Shown here: positions 24,164 to 37,608 of the stretch, piece by piece | Layout of the letters: each line of letters starts with the position of its first letter | Numbering within the stretch: the first letter of the stretch is position 1 | Assembly: GCF_008831285.2 (NCBI RefSeq) | Contig: NC_045140.1 | Coordinates: 11,650,505 to 11,714,504 of the forward strand | DNA length: 64,000 bases | Reading direction: 5' to 3' | Origin: Nymphaea colorata | Taxonomy: Eukaryota; Streptophyta; Magnoliopsida; Nymphaeales; Nymphaeaceae | Translations under genes and position numbers: made by a program | The notes under the pieces: model-generated | What the model saw: the letters and a program-made list of their open reading frames with translations, nothing else | Told to the model about the DNA's origin: nothing | The model's database searches: none

Positions 24164-27046
24164 GTAAACTAATTGGTAAATATTTTGTTTACACTTGCAA
24201 GTACTGTACCACATCCGTTTATTTTTTGAAGAGAACAATCTTGTTATTTTAATACATTTGATATTACAACAAAATTTCCGTTATTAATTTGAATACATCT
24301 TCTTTTAACTCCATAATTAGAGATTCTACTATTTCCTTCGTGATAACCAGTTTTCTTCGAAGGTCATCTGATAGCATAAGTTGTGTCCTCATTGCTTATC
24401 AAAAACATGACCTTTAGCTGTAGCTATTTTTTCAGGATAAAAAGTTGAAGCTAAGAGGAGTTGATGCCTATACTGGTGAAATTTATAACCATGGTAGGTC
24501 TATTATAATTACCACACCTTTATAAAGTGGGTTATCCTTTTATTTTAAGCACACTGTAGATCATCACTTGCTACTTTATTTTCATGTCTGGTTAGCAGTT
24601 AGATCAGAATTTTCAGTAGTGCAGGCTTAAGGGCACCAGCGCATTTAGGGGCTAGTTAGGTGCTTTGGCCCGATGCTTGTTTTCTTGCATTCTTTTAGTT
24701 TTTTGGGTCACATAAGTTTTAGAATGTTCTGGTTTCATATTGGTGTAGGAAGTTAGATAAGAAGTTGTAGGTTTTATTGGTTGTTGTTAGTATCAAGTGT
24801 AGAATGTATGGTATTAGGATATTAGTGAAAGTGGTTGATAGCCGAGCAGACCATTGCTATCTTCAAGTTGTTTGTCGCTTGTATCCTCTCTTCTTAGGAC
24901 ATCTTAAGAGTTGTAATCTATTCTATGGCCAACTTCATCATGTTTTACATGAGAAATTGTTAGCTTTTGGATTGAAAATGTTATTGAAACATAGTTTAGT
25001 TCATTTCAGTTGAGAACATAGAATGTTATATTTATTTAATGGTTTTAGCACTGTCCCCACGTTACTGTTTGGAGATTGATTCAAAGGATATGAGCATTAA
25101 GATTTGCCATGGAATACACCTCATAAAGCAGCTGTCTTGGTTTATGTCTCCACTGAAACTTAAAAATCTTCTTCTAGGAACCAACACTAAGTTGGTCGAT
25201 CATGTGATAAACAATGGTTGCATACCTTTATAGCAACTTGAACTTTTAGACAAACTTTACACTAAGCACCAAATAGATCAGAAGTTGTCAAATCACAAAC
25301 GTATGAACTATATCAGGACACTTGTGGAATGGGCCATTTCCAGAACTTCAATGAAAAAAAATCGACAGTACAGAAATCCACAAGTCTTGAGCAGAAAGGG
25401 AACCATTAATACAAATGGGTACCATGATGGGAATCGACTCGATCAAGTGTAAATAGGTGAATGGGAAAGATGTCAAGTTGGAGACTGTGGATCAAATCCC
25501 AATCATGCCATTCTTTTGCATGTAAGATGCTCACTTTTCTATTGAAAAAAAAAATGAGAAAAAATGATTCAAATGTGTTGCTTATTTATATATTCTCTTT
25601 CATGGGCAGGTGTGCCTTGGATGTTAGTGCATTTTACGCGGTTAATCAGACCTTTTAATTAACAAGTATTTAGTATATATGTAGCAAGTTTTGTGGTAAT
25701 GATACATGTACAAGTTATGAAAGAAAGAATATTAATATCATATGGTTTGAAATAAATGTTGTGTTTGCCTTTACAGAAACAGGAATACGGTGTTGCAGTT
25801 TGGAGCCAGCGCCCATGAATTGTACCCAAATGACAAGGACCTTTTTATTTTGTAGATCTTGCTTGGATCGATAGGTATGGTCGGGATGCTGGGCATATTT
25901 AATAAATTATAACTTGAATCCATAGGCTTAATTTACAACTTTTGCATGTGAAATTCTTTCTCAGTCCCCTCATTGGAAATCAAGAATGATTTAAATAGAA
26001 TTAGATGTTCCTAGATCAAACTCCAGCAACAACTCTTTCCATTGCTGTACATGTATTTTCTCTGTCCCTGACATCATTTAATAGTTCTGAGAAGGGTGAT
26101 TTATTTTCTTTTCCTTGGATTAAAGAAAATTTCAGAAACAGAGAAAGGTGTTGATCTGAGATTAACTTTTTTAGTGAGTTTCCCTTTCAGCTCAGGTTGG
26201 CTGGTGGAATGACGATACAAGAGAACAAGACTGTGTTCATAGCCGTATACATGTTTACATTTATTCTTTCAAGATTTGGGAGCAATGAGGGAGAAACTGC
26301 CTGGTAAGGATTCTTTCTGGTGACCTCATTTCCTTCCATGAGTTGTAATACTTGTGATTACTTTCGAGTATGTTATTCAGTTTTCATGATTAATGGTGGA
26401 TTTAATTATGTCATTTGAAAAATGAGATTGATACGGCTAATTTGAAAAACAAGTTAGTGGTATTCTTCCATATAGTGGTTATTGGTTTATTGAAATTACT
26501 ATTAATTTTGGTATTTCATGCGAAATGAATAAATCTCAAGATATCTAACTTGTTTCTAATTTTGGGATTTTAAGCACGACAGGGCTTAGAGAAAGGGGCA
26601 AGCATTCTTGTTCATCTTCGTCTCTTTTGAGCAGTCAGCTTGTCACCTCCTCACGATTGAACTAGCTTTGTGTCGTTGTAATTTGATTTAGCTAGTTAAC
26701 CTTTCACAAATTTATGGCTCATCCTTGTTGGAACTTGTGGTTTTATGCTCATTAATTATGAATGTTGTCTTTATTGAGTTTTCTTGGCATGGAATGGTTA
26801 AGGGTTGTAAATGTAAAGCGGACATTTGAAGGATAGTTTTACACACAAGTTAATAACAAGGACTATCATCCTGAACCCTAAAGTTTGAAGAGAGTTTGGA
26901 AAATTTTGTGATTCATTACCAGTAGCTTTTGCATCTTTTTAAGGGATAACATGGCCCTTCTGAAATTTCTGCATTTGCACTTTTTACGTTTGGTAAATTA
27001 GGGCAGTATCTCAAAGTGTTAAAAAATCTTTGCTTTGAGAACTGTT

Positions 27047-27083
<37 letters not shown>

Positions 27084-27640
27084 CCCCTCTTATACAAAGA
27101 CTTCTTTAATGTTCAAAAAGTTTTTGGATGCTTAATATAGACATTCAAGTCTAACTTACATTTTTACACCGAAAGAACGTGCTTCTGCCTGGTATGGTTG
27201 AACACGAAGCTCACTCTATTTGTCCCTTTCTCTTTTGTTGTCTATCTTTGCCTTTTGCTAGTTTGGTGCACAGTTGTGTTTATCTTGTGCTGTTATGAAG
27301 AGGAGGAGCAGCAGCAACAGCAGACACGTGATTGATTGGCAAGCTTCATTTGGAGGAATCTCTCAGAATCATCCCTAGCTCATGGTAAACATCCCTTGAC
27401 AGAGCTTAGTCAAGGTTAAAGAAGCATTACGGTCAACTTTATTTTATGGGGAATCGTTCCAAGAGAACTGTGGTATTGAGTTGCTCTTTTCTGTAATAAA
27501 AGACATGTAGTGCAAACAACCAACTCAGGAAACTAAGAGATTTGAAAAAAAAAATAGTAATGCACTAATTCATTGCTAGTAGTCGAGATTCAGTAACACA
27601 TTTTATGTTAGTAAATAACTATTTGGAACAAGGAATTTCG
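24164..27640. other. No gene recognised
   Basis: AT-rich DNA with a CT microsatellite at about 27,052-27,080 and short, domain-free frames. It may be the body of a decayed transposon, but I cannot show it. Confidence 0.4.
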
Positions 27641-27884
27641 TCAAAAAAGCCTAACTTGGTTCTATGCACACGTACCAAGCAACGGAGCTTTTCGTCGTTA
27701 TACATAATTAGTAACGAAAATTTTTCGCTGCTGATCCTTGATCATTAGTAACAAGTATCATTTTTGTTGCTAAAGGATTCAACATCGCGACTTTCGGTAA
27801 CAGGCTTTGTCGCACACTATTTTCGTTGTAAAAAATTTTAGTCACGAAAATAGTGCATCACTAAATGTGGCTTCTGTTGTAGTG
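27640..27884 (-). mobile_element. CACTA-type transposon terminus
   Basis: Read on the minus strand from 27,884, the sequence starts CACTACAACAGAAGCC and continues with repeated ACGAAAATAGTG and TTTTCGTTAC words. The terminal pentanucleotide CACTA and inverted subterminal repeats define the superfamily. The opposite end was not identified, so the element is truncated or its other end has decayed. Confidence 0.6.
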
Positions 27885-28890
27885 ATATAATGTCATTACT
27901 ATGCAAGCATGTTCCTTCTTTTACAATAACTCTGATTAAGATCCAAGGATGGACCATACGTAACGACAGTCCCAGTAAGAAGAATACAATAATATTAGCT
28001 CCCTCAATGTATGCCGAATTAAACTTCTTCTTTATGCTCGCCTAGTTCAACTTCTCATTACAATAATACATATCTAAATTTAAGATAAAACCTGAAAAAT
28101 CCCAAACTGACATACGTGACTAGGAAAGCCCTCCAAGGGCTGACCATATGTACAAATCTTTGACCCCCAAAGTCAAGATGCCTTGTTTCAAAAATCAATC
28201 TCTCGCTCGTTCGCACTTCTCTCCGTCTCTATCCTACTTAATCTAGATTCAACTAAAAAAAAAAAACACACACACACACACACACACAATAGTCCATATA
28301 AACACTAACCTAAGATGAAGTTTCTCACTAAGAATCGTCAAAAGCAATTAATTAAACCATAAATTCTCAAAGTATAACACAAAATCCTGTGCCCGATGTT
28401 ACCAAATAAAAATTGAGAATTCATAAGCATAATAAGTCATCCTAAAAACACCGTGAACCATTGTTGCATAACATGTTAGTTAATCAAGTTGCTTTATTTT
28501 ATATATATATATGAATCTGCAATACTTATGTTCAATAATGTAACTACCAATATGTGATGCAAGAATTTGGATAGGCACTCGTAAATAACACGAACTCTAT
28601 GTTTTGAGAATTATAAGCGACATTCTTTATGTTTAATCATCTAACAAATCATGTGAACCTTGGCATAATGATGTAAAAGGTACTAATCTTGATCCATATT
28701 TGACTCTCAATTAAGAGGAAAACTAAATGACAAGCTTTATATACTTTTCTACACTTCTTTAAAACGAAAGAATAAATAAATCACTATTTTTGCAGCAAAA
28801 ACGATATGCTCTTCAATAACTGCTATTAATATATGTCCTTTATTGAAATATCAATGCCTTTAACTTCAAATTAGTTACGGCAATTTAATA
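27885..28890. other. No gene recognised; (CA)n at 28,267
   Basis: AT-rich intergenic DNA with an A-run followed by a CA dinucleotide tract at about 28,267-28,290. Confidence 0.5.
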
Positions 28891-29210
28891 CCATGTCACC
28901 ACCTTCGTGTGTCAGCCATCTAGTTGAACAATGCATTTTTTTTCCCTCCTTTCTTAAACCTCCTCAGGCTGAGAATTCGTGGCGGAGATACATGGATGTG
29001 GACCAGTTGACAGAGATACATAGGGGCTGGTGTGAGCAGTGTGGTGGAGAGACATGGGCACCCACACCAACCCTGTAAAAATTTCATTGAAAAACATAAA
29101 CTTACAATGTGCTAACTCAAAAATTACATAGGTGCCCACACTAGACTCAGGCTGGTGACTCAACTGCCCTTCACCCATAAAATCTTAGCTACACCACTGT
29201 GGTCCTTTCA

Positions 29211-29374
29211 TGTGTCAATTTTTACAAAGGGACCAGTGCCACTCAGATTTGAACTAATGACTGACCACCTACTAGCAACTGTGGTCGTTGCATGTGTCAA
29301 TTTTTACAAGAGACCAGTGCCACTCAGATTTGAACTAATGACTGACCACCTACTAGCAACCTGCCCAACTAAGT
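29211..29374. repeat. 82-bp tandem duplication
   Basis: Two copies of an 82-bp unit beginning TGTGTCAATTTTTACAA (29,211 and 29,293) share CCAGTGCCACTCAGATTTG with only a few differences. They resemble the generic repeated fragments seen elsewhere in intergenic DNA and are not coding. Confidence 0.88.
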
Positions 29375-29547
29375 GCACAAAAACCCTGCCAGGACGACCC
29401 ATTAGTTTTGCCATATAACCAAATGTGTATCGTGGAATAAGTTGGGACACATTTATGTTGCCAGAGATGGCAGTGTATTAATGAAAGTACACTATCCCTT
29501 CTGATGAAGGGTTGTTGTGACAGGTGTATATATATATATAAAGTCAT

Positions 29548-30020
29548 TACACAGTAAAAACTGTGTAGTGGCTACACAATCTAATAGCCATCCGATCTCT
29601 TAAGATCAGACGACTCGACTGTTCATTTTTTAAAAAAAAGAAAAAAAACAACAGGCCTTCACTCGACGCCCTGCCACCACCACAGAGGTAAAAGAAATTG
29701 CCCATAGGCAAACTACTTTTTCGGTCGGGAGGCCGTCGCCGTCCCTGAGGCCGCCGGGGACGGCGACCAGCTTCCCTCATAGTGGAAAAAACTACGCGGC
29801 AGCTGCTGCCCCACACCCCACCCCACCCCTACAAAAAAAAAAATTGCCGCCTGAACAGCAATTTTTTCACCCAGCACTGCCATCCGTCCACGGTGGAGCT
29901 GGGTAAAAAAAATTGCTGTTCTTTTACCGCATGGAGAGGCCGTCGCCTCTCCTTTGTGGCCCCGATGACCCACCGGGGCCTCAACGGTGAGCGAAGCCCC
30001 TACAGAGTTTTTACTGTGTA
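29548..30020. mobile_element. MITE with 26-bp terminal inverted repeats and TA target
   Basis: The left end TACACAGTAAAAACTGTG at 29,548 and the reverse complement of the right end at 29,995-30,020 match at 24 of 26 positions. Both ends are bounded by TA, the duplication made by Tc1/mariner-type transposases. The total is about 473 bp. There is no transposase; the interior holds a GC-rich stretch (29,720-29,830) and A- or T-runs. The right end abuts a long (AT)n tract. Confidence 0.65.
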
Positions 30021-30030
30021 GCAGCTCACT

Positions 30031-30034
<4 letters not shown>

Positions 30035-30104
<70 letters not shown>
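30035..30104. repeat. (AT)n microsatellite, ~70 bp
   Basis: Long TA dinucleotide tract, followed by a short AC run. Confidence 0.95.
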
Positions 30105-30109
<5 letters not shown>

Positions 30110-30113
<4 letters not shown>

Positions 30114-33100
30114 ACCAGCTTGACGAGGGAAAACTTTTTTGGACCATGTTTTCTAAATCAAGGACTGCCTTTTTTTTCCACAAAGATTTAAAGGATAATA
30201 TAGAGAGTTTTGAGTCACTGACTGTAGAAAGTCCTCAATTCCTACTTATATATTGCACGTAGATGAATTAATAATTTAATTCTGTTAAACAAAATACTTA
30301 AATCATATCCATGTGACCGAATTTCAAAAGACAATGGGCAAAAAAAAAAGGGAAAAGTCAAAAGACTAAAAAAACTCCTAACGTTGCACGCATTCTGCCG
30401 TAATGTTTTCAATACATTATCTTTTGCCTTGTTGAAAAAAAATAAAGAGAGCAGAAGATCCGCTTTCTCCGTGCTTTTTGGGTCCAAGAACACATCGATG
30501 CTTGGAATAGAGTCAGTGCACTTTCAACTTGATAACTCCATCTACACCTGTAAGGCACATAAGAGCAGCACCTATGAGAATGGAACTGAAACCACTCATT
30601 AACATGCCACCACCCTCACCAGGTACGTTACTCTCCTCGAGACATGCTTTTGTTTTTGTCATTCGCTAGTTCCCATTTTTTCTCTCTTTTTCCGAAGAGT
30701 AACAATTCAGATGAAGATTCAAGGTGAGCACTTCTCAATCTGGACCATAATTTGCCCTCCAAAACTCTTGCTTCACATGCCGATATGCTGAGTTTGTCTT
30801 ACGTGCTGCTACGCCATGGGTTGAGTATGAAGTATTTTTGCATGTTTACACTTACACGGCAATTACAGTGACGCAAATGAGCTGACACCTAATCTGTGTG
30901 TTCTCCCTACTCAAACGAGCCCAGTTGAGGCCCATATAAAAGGTAACTTTTCATTTGTGTTTTTGATAAAGGGCTTTGTGGTTTCTTTTGAGCTGGTTGC
31001 ATGTTTGGGCCCGAACACTTAACCTGGTTTATCGTTATTTCAGTAATATTTCAGATAGTTCTGCACTATCCTTCATGGTATCCTTCGCCAAATTTTCAGT
31101 TCTTATAACATCCAGTTTTCTCCCCAAAGCTTTTGAACTTGCATGTCCAACTTGGGTTAACCAGTTTGATTTTACCGCATACTTCTTCAATACTAGACTA
31201 TTTAAAGCCAAATGTCTATGATGCATCCTGCATTGGACAAGTTGCTACGTTGGTCGCATCAGATCTGGTCCAGATCGAGTTTCTACGTATTTAGCTGATC
31301 CAAATCAGACTGCTAGTTTAATTTTTCAACTTTCCTTTGGTTTTCCTTTAGATTAGAACAACAACTTAAATAGAAAGGAAATAATTCCACAAGGAATACC
31401 CTATGAGCTACTTGTAAACATCACCAACTAGGACGAACTTCACTTTTCTTTCAAAAGGATCTTTTCCTTTCCTTCTTTCTTTGTGTTATTTATTTATTTA
31501 TAATATTGCACTGCCACGGGAATTATCAACAAAAGAAAAAGAGAAAATTGGCAAAGAACAAGAAGAGAACATAGAGACAAGAATGCAGCTACAAGACGGG
31601 ACAAAAGTTTAGATCTCGGCCAGGCAAGCACCAGTAATTTCCTCCTCATAAGCAAAATTCTGTGACAATCTTATGGCAGCTTTTAAAAATTGTGCTTATA
31701 TAGTTCAACCAGGCAATCGTGGCAGTGTAACCTAACCATCCAGCTAGAAGGACAAGATCAACCAAAATGGTGCCAAAGTTATGGAGATTGGGACCAGACC
31801 ATCAGAATTAGGCCTAATACAAGAATCAGGACTAATTTAACCCGGCTGTATTGAATTTAAATGTGCCCTACTTGGACTACAAGATGCTGAAACCTGAATG
31901 TGGAATAAGTAGGTTTTCATGCTTTGAACTCACAAGTTCAAGACTCCAACCCAGGTTTTAAACCTGGTTTTAGGCACTTGTTAAAGGAAAAAAGAAGGAA
32001 GATAACATGCTTCTACCAAACAGATTTCATAATTAACAAATACCACAGTACTCTTATTAATTGCTGAGATCAGCACCACCTTCTTACTTGATTGAATCTA
32101 AACAATGTCTACCTCAAAATTCAATCTGTACCAACCATCATAAAGATGCTGCATTCGATGCTTCAGATGCCACATATATGGATTATTGACAAAATTATTG
32201 ACAAAACTACTCATAGAAAGAATTTTTGCTGCTGCATTTAGTGGTTCCTAATTGCATCTTAGTTGGTAGGCATTCTACTACCAGCATTTCTTATGGACCT
32301 ACGGTTCTACTGCTATATCCCATACGGTTTTCAATAAACCGACATTATAGAGAAACCTGAAAACTCTCAACAACTTTGCTATGACCACATTTCCATTAGA
32401 TTTAGTTCAGAACGTGGATTAATTTGTGTTTCCTATGAATCATTCCTCAGTAACAGGTTCTAAGGATTTATCATCCTCTCGATTTTCTTGCTAGTAATTT
32501 CAAGTCCATGAAATTCTTTTCTGTGATGAACTTAGGAGCTCGGGAGAATTTCCTTACTGTTGTAGAATCAGGTACCTCGGTGACATATCTATTAATATAT
32601 TTATTCACATTCTCCATTGTGCACCTTTCTGGTTTTCACTTTTCATCTTTTAATGCAGATTGGATGAAGCTTACCCACAAAGAAGAAACCTAAACATAGT
32701 TGCTTTTGCTAAAAGGCTATCTAACCAAAACTAACTGCATGCATATGCACCACTCAAGCACTGAACGGTGTAACAGAATGCAGATGCAAAACATATCTCC
32801 TCATTGCAAACTCAAAAACTGATTTTCTAATTATCATAACCTTGCTTCTTAACATATGATATCCATTTTTCTGATTTATTTCTCAAACAGTTATAGATAT
32901 GAGAGGACCAACTTCTGGAGTAAGAACTGAACACTTTACATAGCATGAATGTTGTAGATTGAATGGTTTGCAGAAATATTGGGAAACTGCAACAAATGCA
33001 TATATATCAAACACGCCAATGAAAGGATCAAGAGAAAAAAGGGAGTTAGAAGGTAAACATGTTGCAGTAACAGTGTAGCACTTACTGTAAGCACTGGGTG

Positions 33101-34780
33101 AAATAATTTGTCAAAGGCTCAGATGAAGTATAAAAGTCGACATAGAAATTTCAGCTTCACAGTTCACACACAGACATGCATGCTTGATGCCACATGTACT
33201 GGCCCTTATTACAAAAATGTTTGCATGTTGTTAGTCACACTCATGACCAATTCTCATATTTGTAGAAGGCATGATGTCCCAAAACAGTGTCCAGATGACA
33301 TCCACGGGATTGATGACAACATTAGGGATAGATGAGAACATCTGAATTGGCTGAGGCATAGCAGGACAAAGCAGCACAATCTTTTAAAGAACTTAACAAA
33401 AACCTGGTTAAGTGTTTTAGTTAGAGTAAGATTAGATCTTCTCTTCACTTGAATGATTACATACTCTAGTATTTGTCCGTGCCACTAGCTCCATGCTGCT
33501 TCTTACAACCATAAGAAACTAGATTAGATAAGAATTTCCATATGGCTTGATCTACAGCCCAAAATCACCTGATCATGCTTAAACCTTAACAGGTCCCATT
33601 GTGGGAGGACTGGTTAAGTGAGTGTTGAGCTATCCTCTTTATAAACAAAAAAATGAGCATGAAGCTGACAACATCCTTATCCATTTGCCACTGGAATACT
33701 TCTATCAGATGGAAGGTTTGACTTGAAAAACTATTTGGCGCCTGTCACATTTATATCATAAGAAGAATCCATCCTACTCCACTCCTTGATTTGGATCTTC
33801 ATTCATAGCCTTGACTCAATATGGATGATGGTTTATCCATTGCAAGATTCTGGCATTCATATGCTCCAATGTAAACCCAAAAACTGTGGAAAATGACAAA
33901 AATTGCCTATAGGATGCCTAGTTATGAAACAATCCTAAATTAGCAGCAGAAAATATTGTTCGTAGTAGTACTCTAGGATATTTTCTTTTGTTATTGGCAA
34001 ACTGGGGTTCAAACAAGCCATTTTGATGAATGGCCTCAAAAACTTTGCTTACATACTACATACTTGAACTGCATTGGCTTCCTACTTTTGTTCAATAAAA
34101 CATGACATTTTCAAAAAAATAAGATGGGGCGCTTCTGGGTTAGAAAGAGAAAGGATCGCCTACATGATGAAGAGGGTACAAATAGCAAGTCTGTTTTATC
34201 CCAAAGAACCAACGGTGAAGGAATTTTGCGCTGACATGCTCAGAGATGAATCTTACATGCTCGTTCATTGATAAACTTTATTGGTTAAATACCAACTCCC
34301 AGCAGATAGGAACTTCTTTTATCTAAGTGTTTATCGATCAACACTTTATATCATAATTGTGGCTTATGAAACTAGAATTCTTACTAAAAACTAAAAAGTT
34401 CAAAGAATTTGAAAGAGAGAACCACGAGTGACGGCATAAGGTATAAAATGAAAGAAGAGGACTATGTGGCATGAGAGGAGCTACGACATTGTGGACTGGA
34501 ATAATTTACTGAGATGACGGTAGCCTATGTTAAAAGATAAGTTACTGGATCGATGGTGTCAGACAATGGCCAAAAAAACTGCAGAGTGTTGCCTGTCCTA
34601 CATTTTTGAGCATCTTAAGACTTAAACATGCAGTGTCAGTAAATAGTAACACCACGAAGTAGTTGCAGCAGCTTATTGACTAACCAGGATGCAGCTTCCT
34701 CTAAAAAACCCATAAATAGAGCAGGACAAAACCACAATTTAGAGAGATTGCTTCATTTCTTATAAGTATAACCTTCAACA
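30110..34780. other. No gene recognised downstream of TIC20-V
   Basis: About 4.7 kb of AT-rich DNA. Two short minus-strand frames (30,512-30,601 and about 33,225-33,390) look mildly protein-like but lack convincing splice sites, so they are not called. No repeat structure stands out. Confidence 0.45.
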
Positions 34781-34795
34781 GTCAATAAATGGCAA

Positions 34796-35419
34796 TCAAA
34801 AAACCTGCCTGTCGGCAGCATCGGCAACGATCGGCAACCTGGGCAGCTGCCCCAACAAACAAGAAGAAGACCCATAAAGCAAGGACACCAAGAGGAACAG
34901 AAATACCGTGCTGTCGAGACTCATCACCACATCCAGCCCCAACCCTTCCCTGGGCTGAAAGCTCCTCTCCAGCAGGTCAGGGAAAATCAACAGCACGTCG
35001 AGAACAATGGCCTGCATCGTGTTGAACCTCACAAACCGGCTGAAGTTCTGATTCCTAACAACTACAAAGTAGAGGGTCAAGAACACTAAGAACCCATTTA
35101 GAGGGAAGCCCTTGAAGATCCTTATTGCGGGCACCAGAGGCTGAATCAGCACCTGGAGTGCAGAGAACTGAGTGATGACGTACTTTCCGTATTGTATGCC
35201 GTCAAAGAATGGATAGAAATAGCAAACTGCAGAGATTAGACGATCTGGGGGGTCGACAGAATCGCCTTTGGCCCTTGCCTCTACGCGTCTTCGCCTTGCG
35301 CTGGAATTTCTGAAGTGGGTTTTCCTAGAGAGAGGGAAGGAACGGAGGGAGAGCGACAGCTGACCATTGGAGTGAGGGATAAGGAATGAGATGGAGAGTG
35401 GATGCAAGGGTGCGGCCAT
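34796..35419 (-). CDS. TIC20-V: TIC20-V-like chloroplast inner-envelope import protein
   Basis: This intact single-exon frame of 207 codons starts at ATG 35,419 and stops with TGA at 34,796-34,798. Residues 1 to about 50 form a Ser/Arg-rich, acid-poor chloroplast transit peptide. The mature part has four hydrophobic segments and the conserved TIC20-family words PFFDGIQYGKY, VVVRNQNFSR and VRFNTMQAIVLDVLLIFPDL, and it ends in ADAADRQVF. These signatures, notably AVCYFYPFFDGIQYGKY, fit the TIC20-V branch better than TIC20-I or -II. TIC20 proteins sit in the plastid inner envelope and belong to, or resemble, the protein-import channel; the precise role of the V branch is less settled. Length is as expected and no defect is seen. 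The nearest neighbours are intergenic DNA and retroelements, so it is transcribed alone. Confidence 0.93.
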   Translation of the reverse strand: MAAPLHPLSISFLIPHSNGQLSLSLRSFPLSRKTHFRNSSARRRRVEARAKGDSVDPPDRLISAVCYFYPFFDGIQYGKYVITQFSALQVLIQPLVPAIRIFKGFPLNGFLVFLTLYFVVVRNQNFSRFVRFNTMQAIVLDVLLIFPDLLERSFQPREGLGLDVVMSLDSTVFLFLLVSLLYGSSSCLLGQLPRLPIVADAADRQVF

Positions 35420-37326
35420 TGATGCAGCCGACGAATTTCTCAGCCCAGGTTCCCAACTGCAGAGAAGGCTGGGAAGAGACGAGAAACCAAATCACTCCAT
35501 GGAGTTCCCTTAGACGCAGATTGGATGGTGTAGGCTTGGATTATCGTTGGAGCTACCGAGCGGAGAAGATATTTGTCAATCATTACGAACCAGTATTATC
35601 CGATTCCCAGCGTCGGACTAGTTTAGACTCGGTTGAGACGCTGCAAAGTGAAACAATCGGAATTCAATTTTCATCGGTATCTGACACAAAACTAATTCAT
35701 TGCTCGTAGATTTGAAACGTTAAACCGGATCTCGTTCAGATTTTGATCATCGTTCAACATTAGTACTGGTTTTGAACCAGATCAAGACCCACGAAGAAAG
35801 AAGTTCTAAAAATAAAGTGACTATTTTATTGACCTGTTTAACATTGCATACATTTTTTCTCACGTTAGTAAAGACCCTTTTTTTTTTGGGGTGCTGAAGC
35901 CTTCTTCCAGTATTCTCTCAAACTAAATTCTTCAATAAACACCGTTCGAAAAGTTTCGCAAGCTAGCCCAGTATTCATCTTTGAAAGTTATATGTTATAC
36001 AAACAGATTATAAAGATGTGTATACATAGACCAATAAACTAGCTAGAAACACTAATGTATACATCAACGTTATAGAGATCTATACATCAATGTTCTAAGG
36101 CCCGAATATATAACGTTCTGCTCATTGAACTCATGCAGATGTAGTAGCAGAACCACATGTGACATTTTTTCTTTGTGTCAGTCCTAGTATCAAACACTTT
36201 TATTTCACGTCGGAGCTTTATAAGTTTTGATGCGCCTTATCACATCAATGATGGTGTTGTTGGCATTGTTGGCACTTTCTCCACATTGGTGTTGTTGGCG
36301 TTGTTGGCACTTTCACCACATTAAAGCTTCAAAAACACAATGACAGAAATAAATAGCATCGCTACTTCAACTTCGATGAATCCTATCGAGTCGGTGAGAG
36401 TGATGCATGTGTCAACAATGCTTTTCTTCACACTAGATATTAGCAAATGTAGAAGCAACTCAACATCAGAGCTGCATAAAAAAAATACATAAAAAAAATT
36501 CCAATTGCACAAAAATAATCTTGAAAGAGCTGACAATTACAATAATAGAAACAACTCCTATGGATATAGATGTTAAAGTGGCCAATTGTAGAGCAAATTC
36601 AGTTCTAATGCATCCAGTTGACTTGAATAATCAAGTCATTGTCAAGTGAGAGGATAAACCGACCTAGAGACTATAGGAGTACGATAGTGATGGAGCAAAG
36701 CGTCAACCTCCCATAAGGAACTTCCTGGGAAAAGTAATTAGTTCATGAGCTCTCATACATGAAAAATGGTTTAGAGCACATGTGACAGAATATAGAATCA
36801 CACCAGTGGAAAACAAATAGATTGATAAGAATCATGTTTTGTTTCTCAACATTGGAGTTTTTTCTAGGAAAACCTAAAAAAAAAAAACATAAAAGTGACC
36901 TCAAAACTGCAAAACATGAGCTTGATCAAAAGTCAGGCAAAAATAGTGTAAAACTATAATGATTTAGCATAAATGATCTTTTCAAGAAACTTGACTCGGT
37001 CTATAAAAACACACCTTTAGTGCTAAGAACCCATTTTTATGGGATCATCATTCACAGAATATGCTATTTTGACTATTAGGAAGAAAACGAGGCATGACTT
37101 GTCTAGCCATTTTATGATATGATATGATGGTGAAACGTGACTACAATACCAACTAAAAATAATGCATACTCCTGCTTAACAATTGCATCCCCCGCTTCAA
37201 ACAAGATGAAATTTACTTATGCAGCTCTAAAAACTAAAGGAACAAGCAACTCTCATTCTCATTTGTTCAACGAAGGAAACTAATAGGTAAGAAAAAATAA
37301 TCCTAGAATGCACTTGGATGTCCACA
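35420..37326. other. TIC20-V upstream region and intergenic DNA
   Basis: The first few hundred bases should hold the minus-strand TIC20-V promoter and 5' leader; no specific element can be assigned. The rest is AT-rich without recognisable coding. Confidence 0.5.
36253..36322. repeat. 35-bp tandem duplication
   Basis: Two copies of a unit starting GGTGTTGTTGGC (36,253 and 36,288) differ at a couple of bases. Each unit itself contains a repeated TTGTTGGC word. Confidence 0.85.
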
Positions 37327-37608
37327 TGTGCACTATCAGTGTCAATATATGCACTTTATCAGCTATAATTTCATCTACAATTTTGTGGTGATTTTTCTAT
37401 AAGAAGAAATCTTGCTGCGACGTTTGAAGAGATTTCCCAAATCAATGTTGAAACGTTTTCCTTTTTCTTGTAACTTTCAATTCTTTCCTTTTTGTTGTAA
37501 ATGCTTTCCTTTTGTTGTAACTTCTATAAATTTCATTGGATTGTATATAGAACAATAAACTTTTTCTCATGTTTTATTCTCAATTCTTGTTTATACTAAA
37601 AGTTCACA
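37327..37608 (+). repeat. 5' LTR of decayed copia element
   Basis: Begins TGTGCACTATCAGTGTC and ends in CACA just before the primer-binding site. It shares its first ~180 bases, with substitutions, with the partial copy at 42,007-42,190 (GCACTATCAGTGTCAAT; GAAATATTGCTGCGAC-like words). Confidence 0.85.

Noticed and set aside
30512-30601. Tiny minus-strand frame MLMSGFSSILIGAALMCLTG with one hydrophobic segment
   Set aside because: Thirty codons with no recognised family, no convincing acceptor site or neighbouring exons. Too little to call.
33225-33390. Minus-strand exon-like stretch (AMPQPIQMFSSIPNVVINPV)
   Set aside because: An AG precedes it, but no other exon, homologue or start could be identified.
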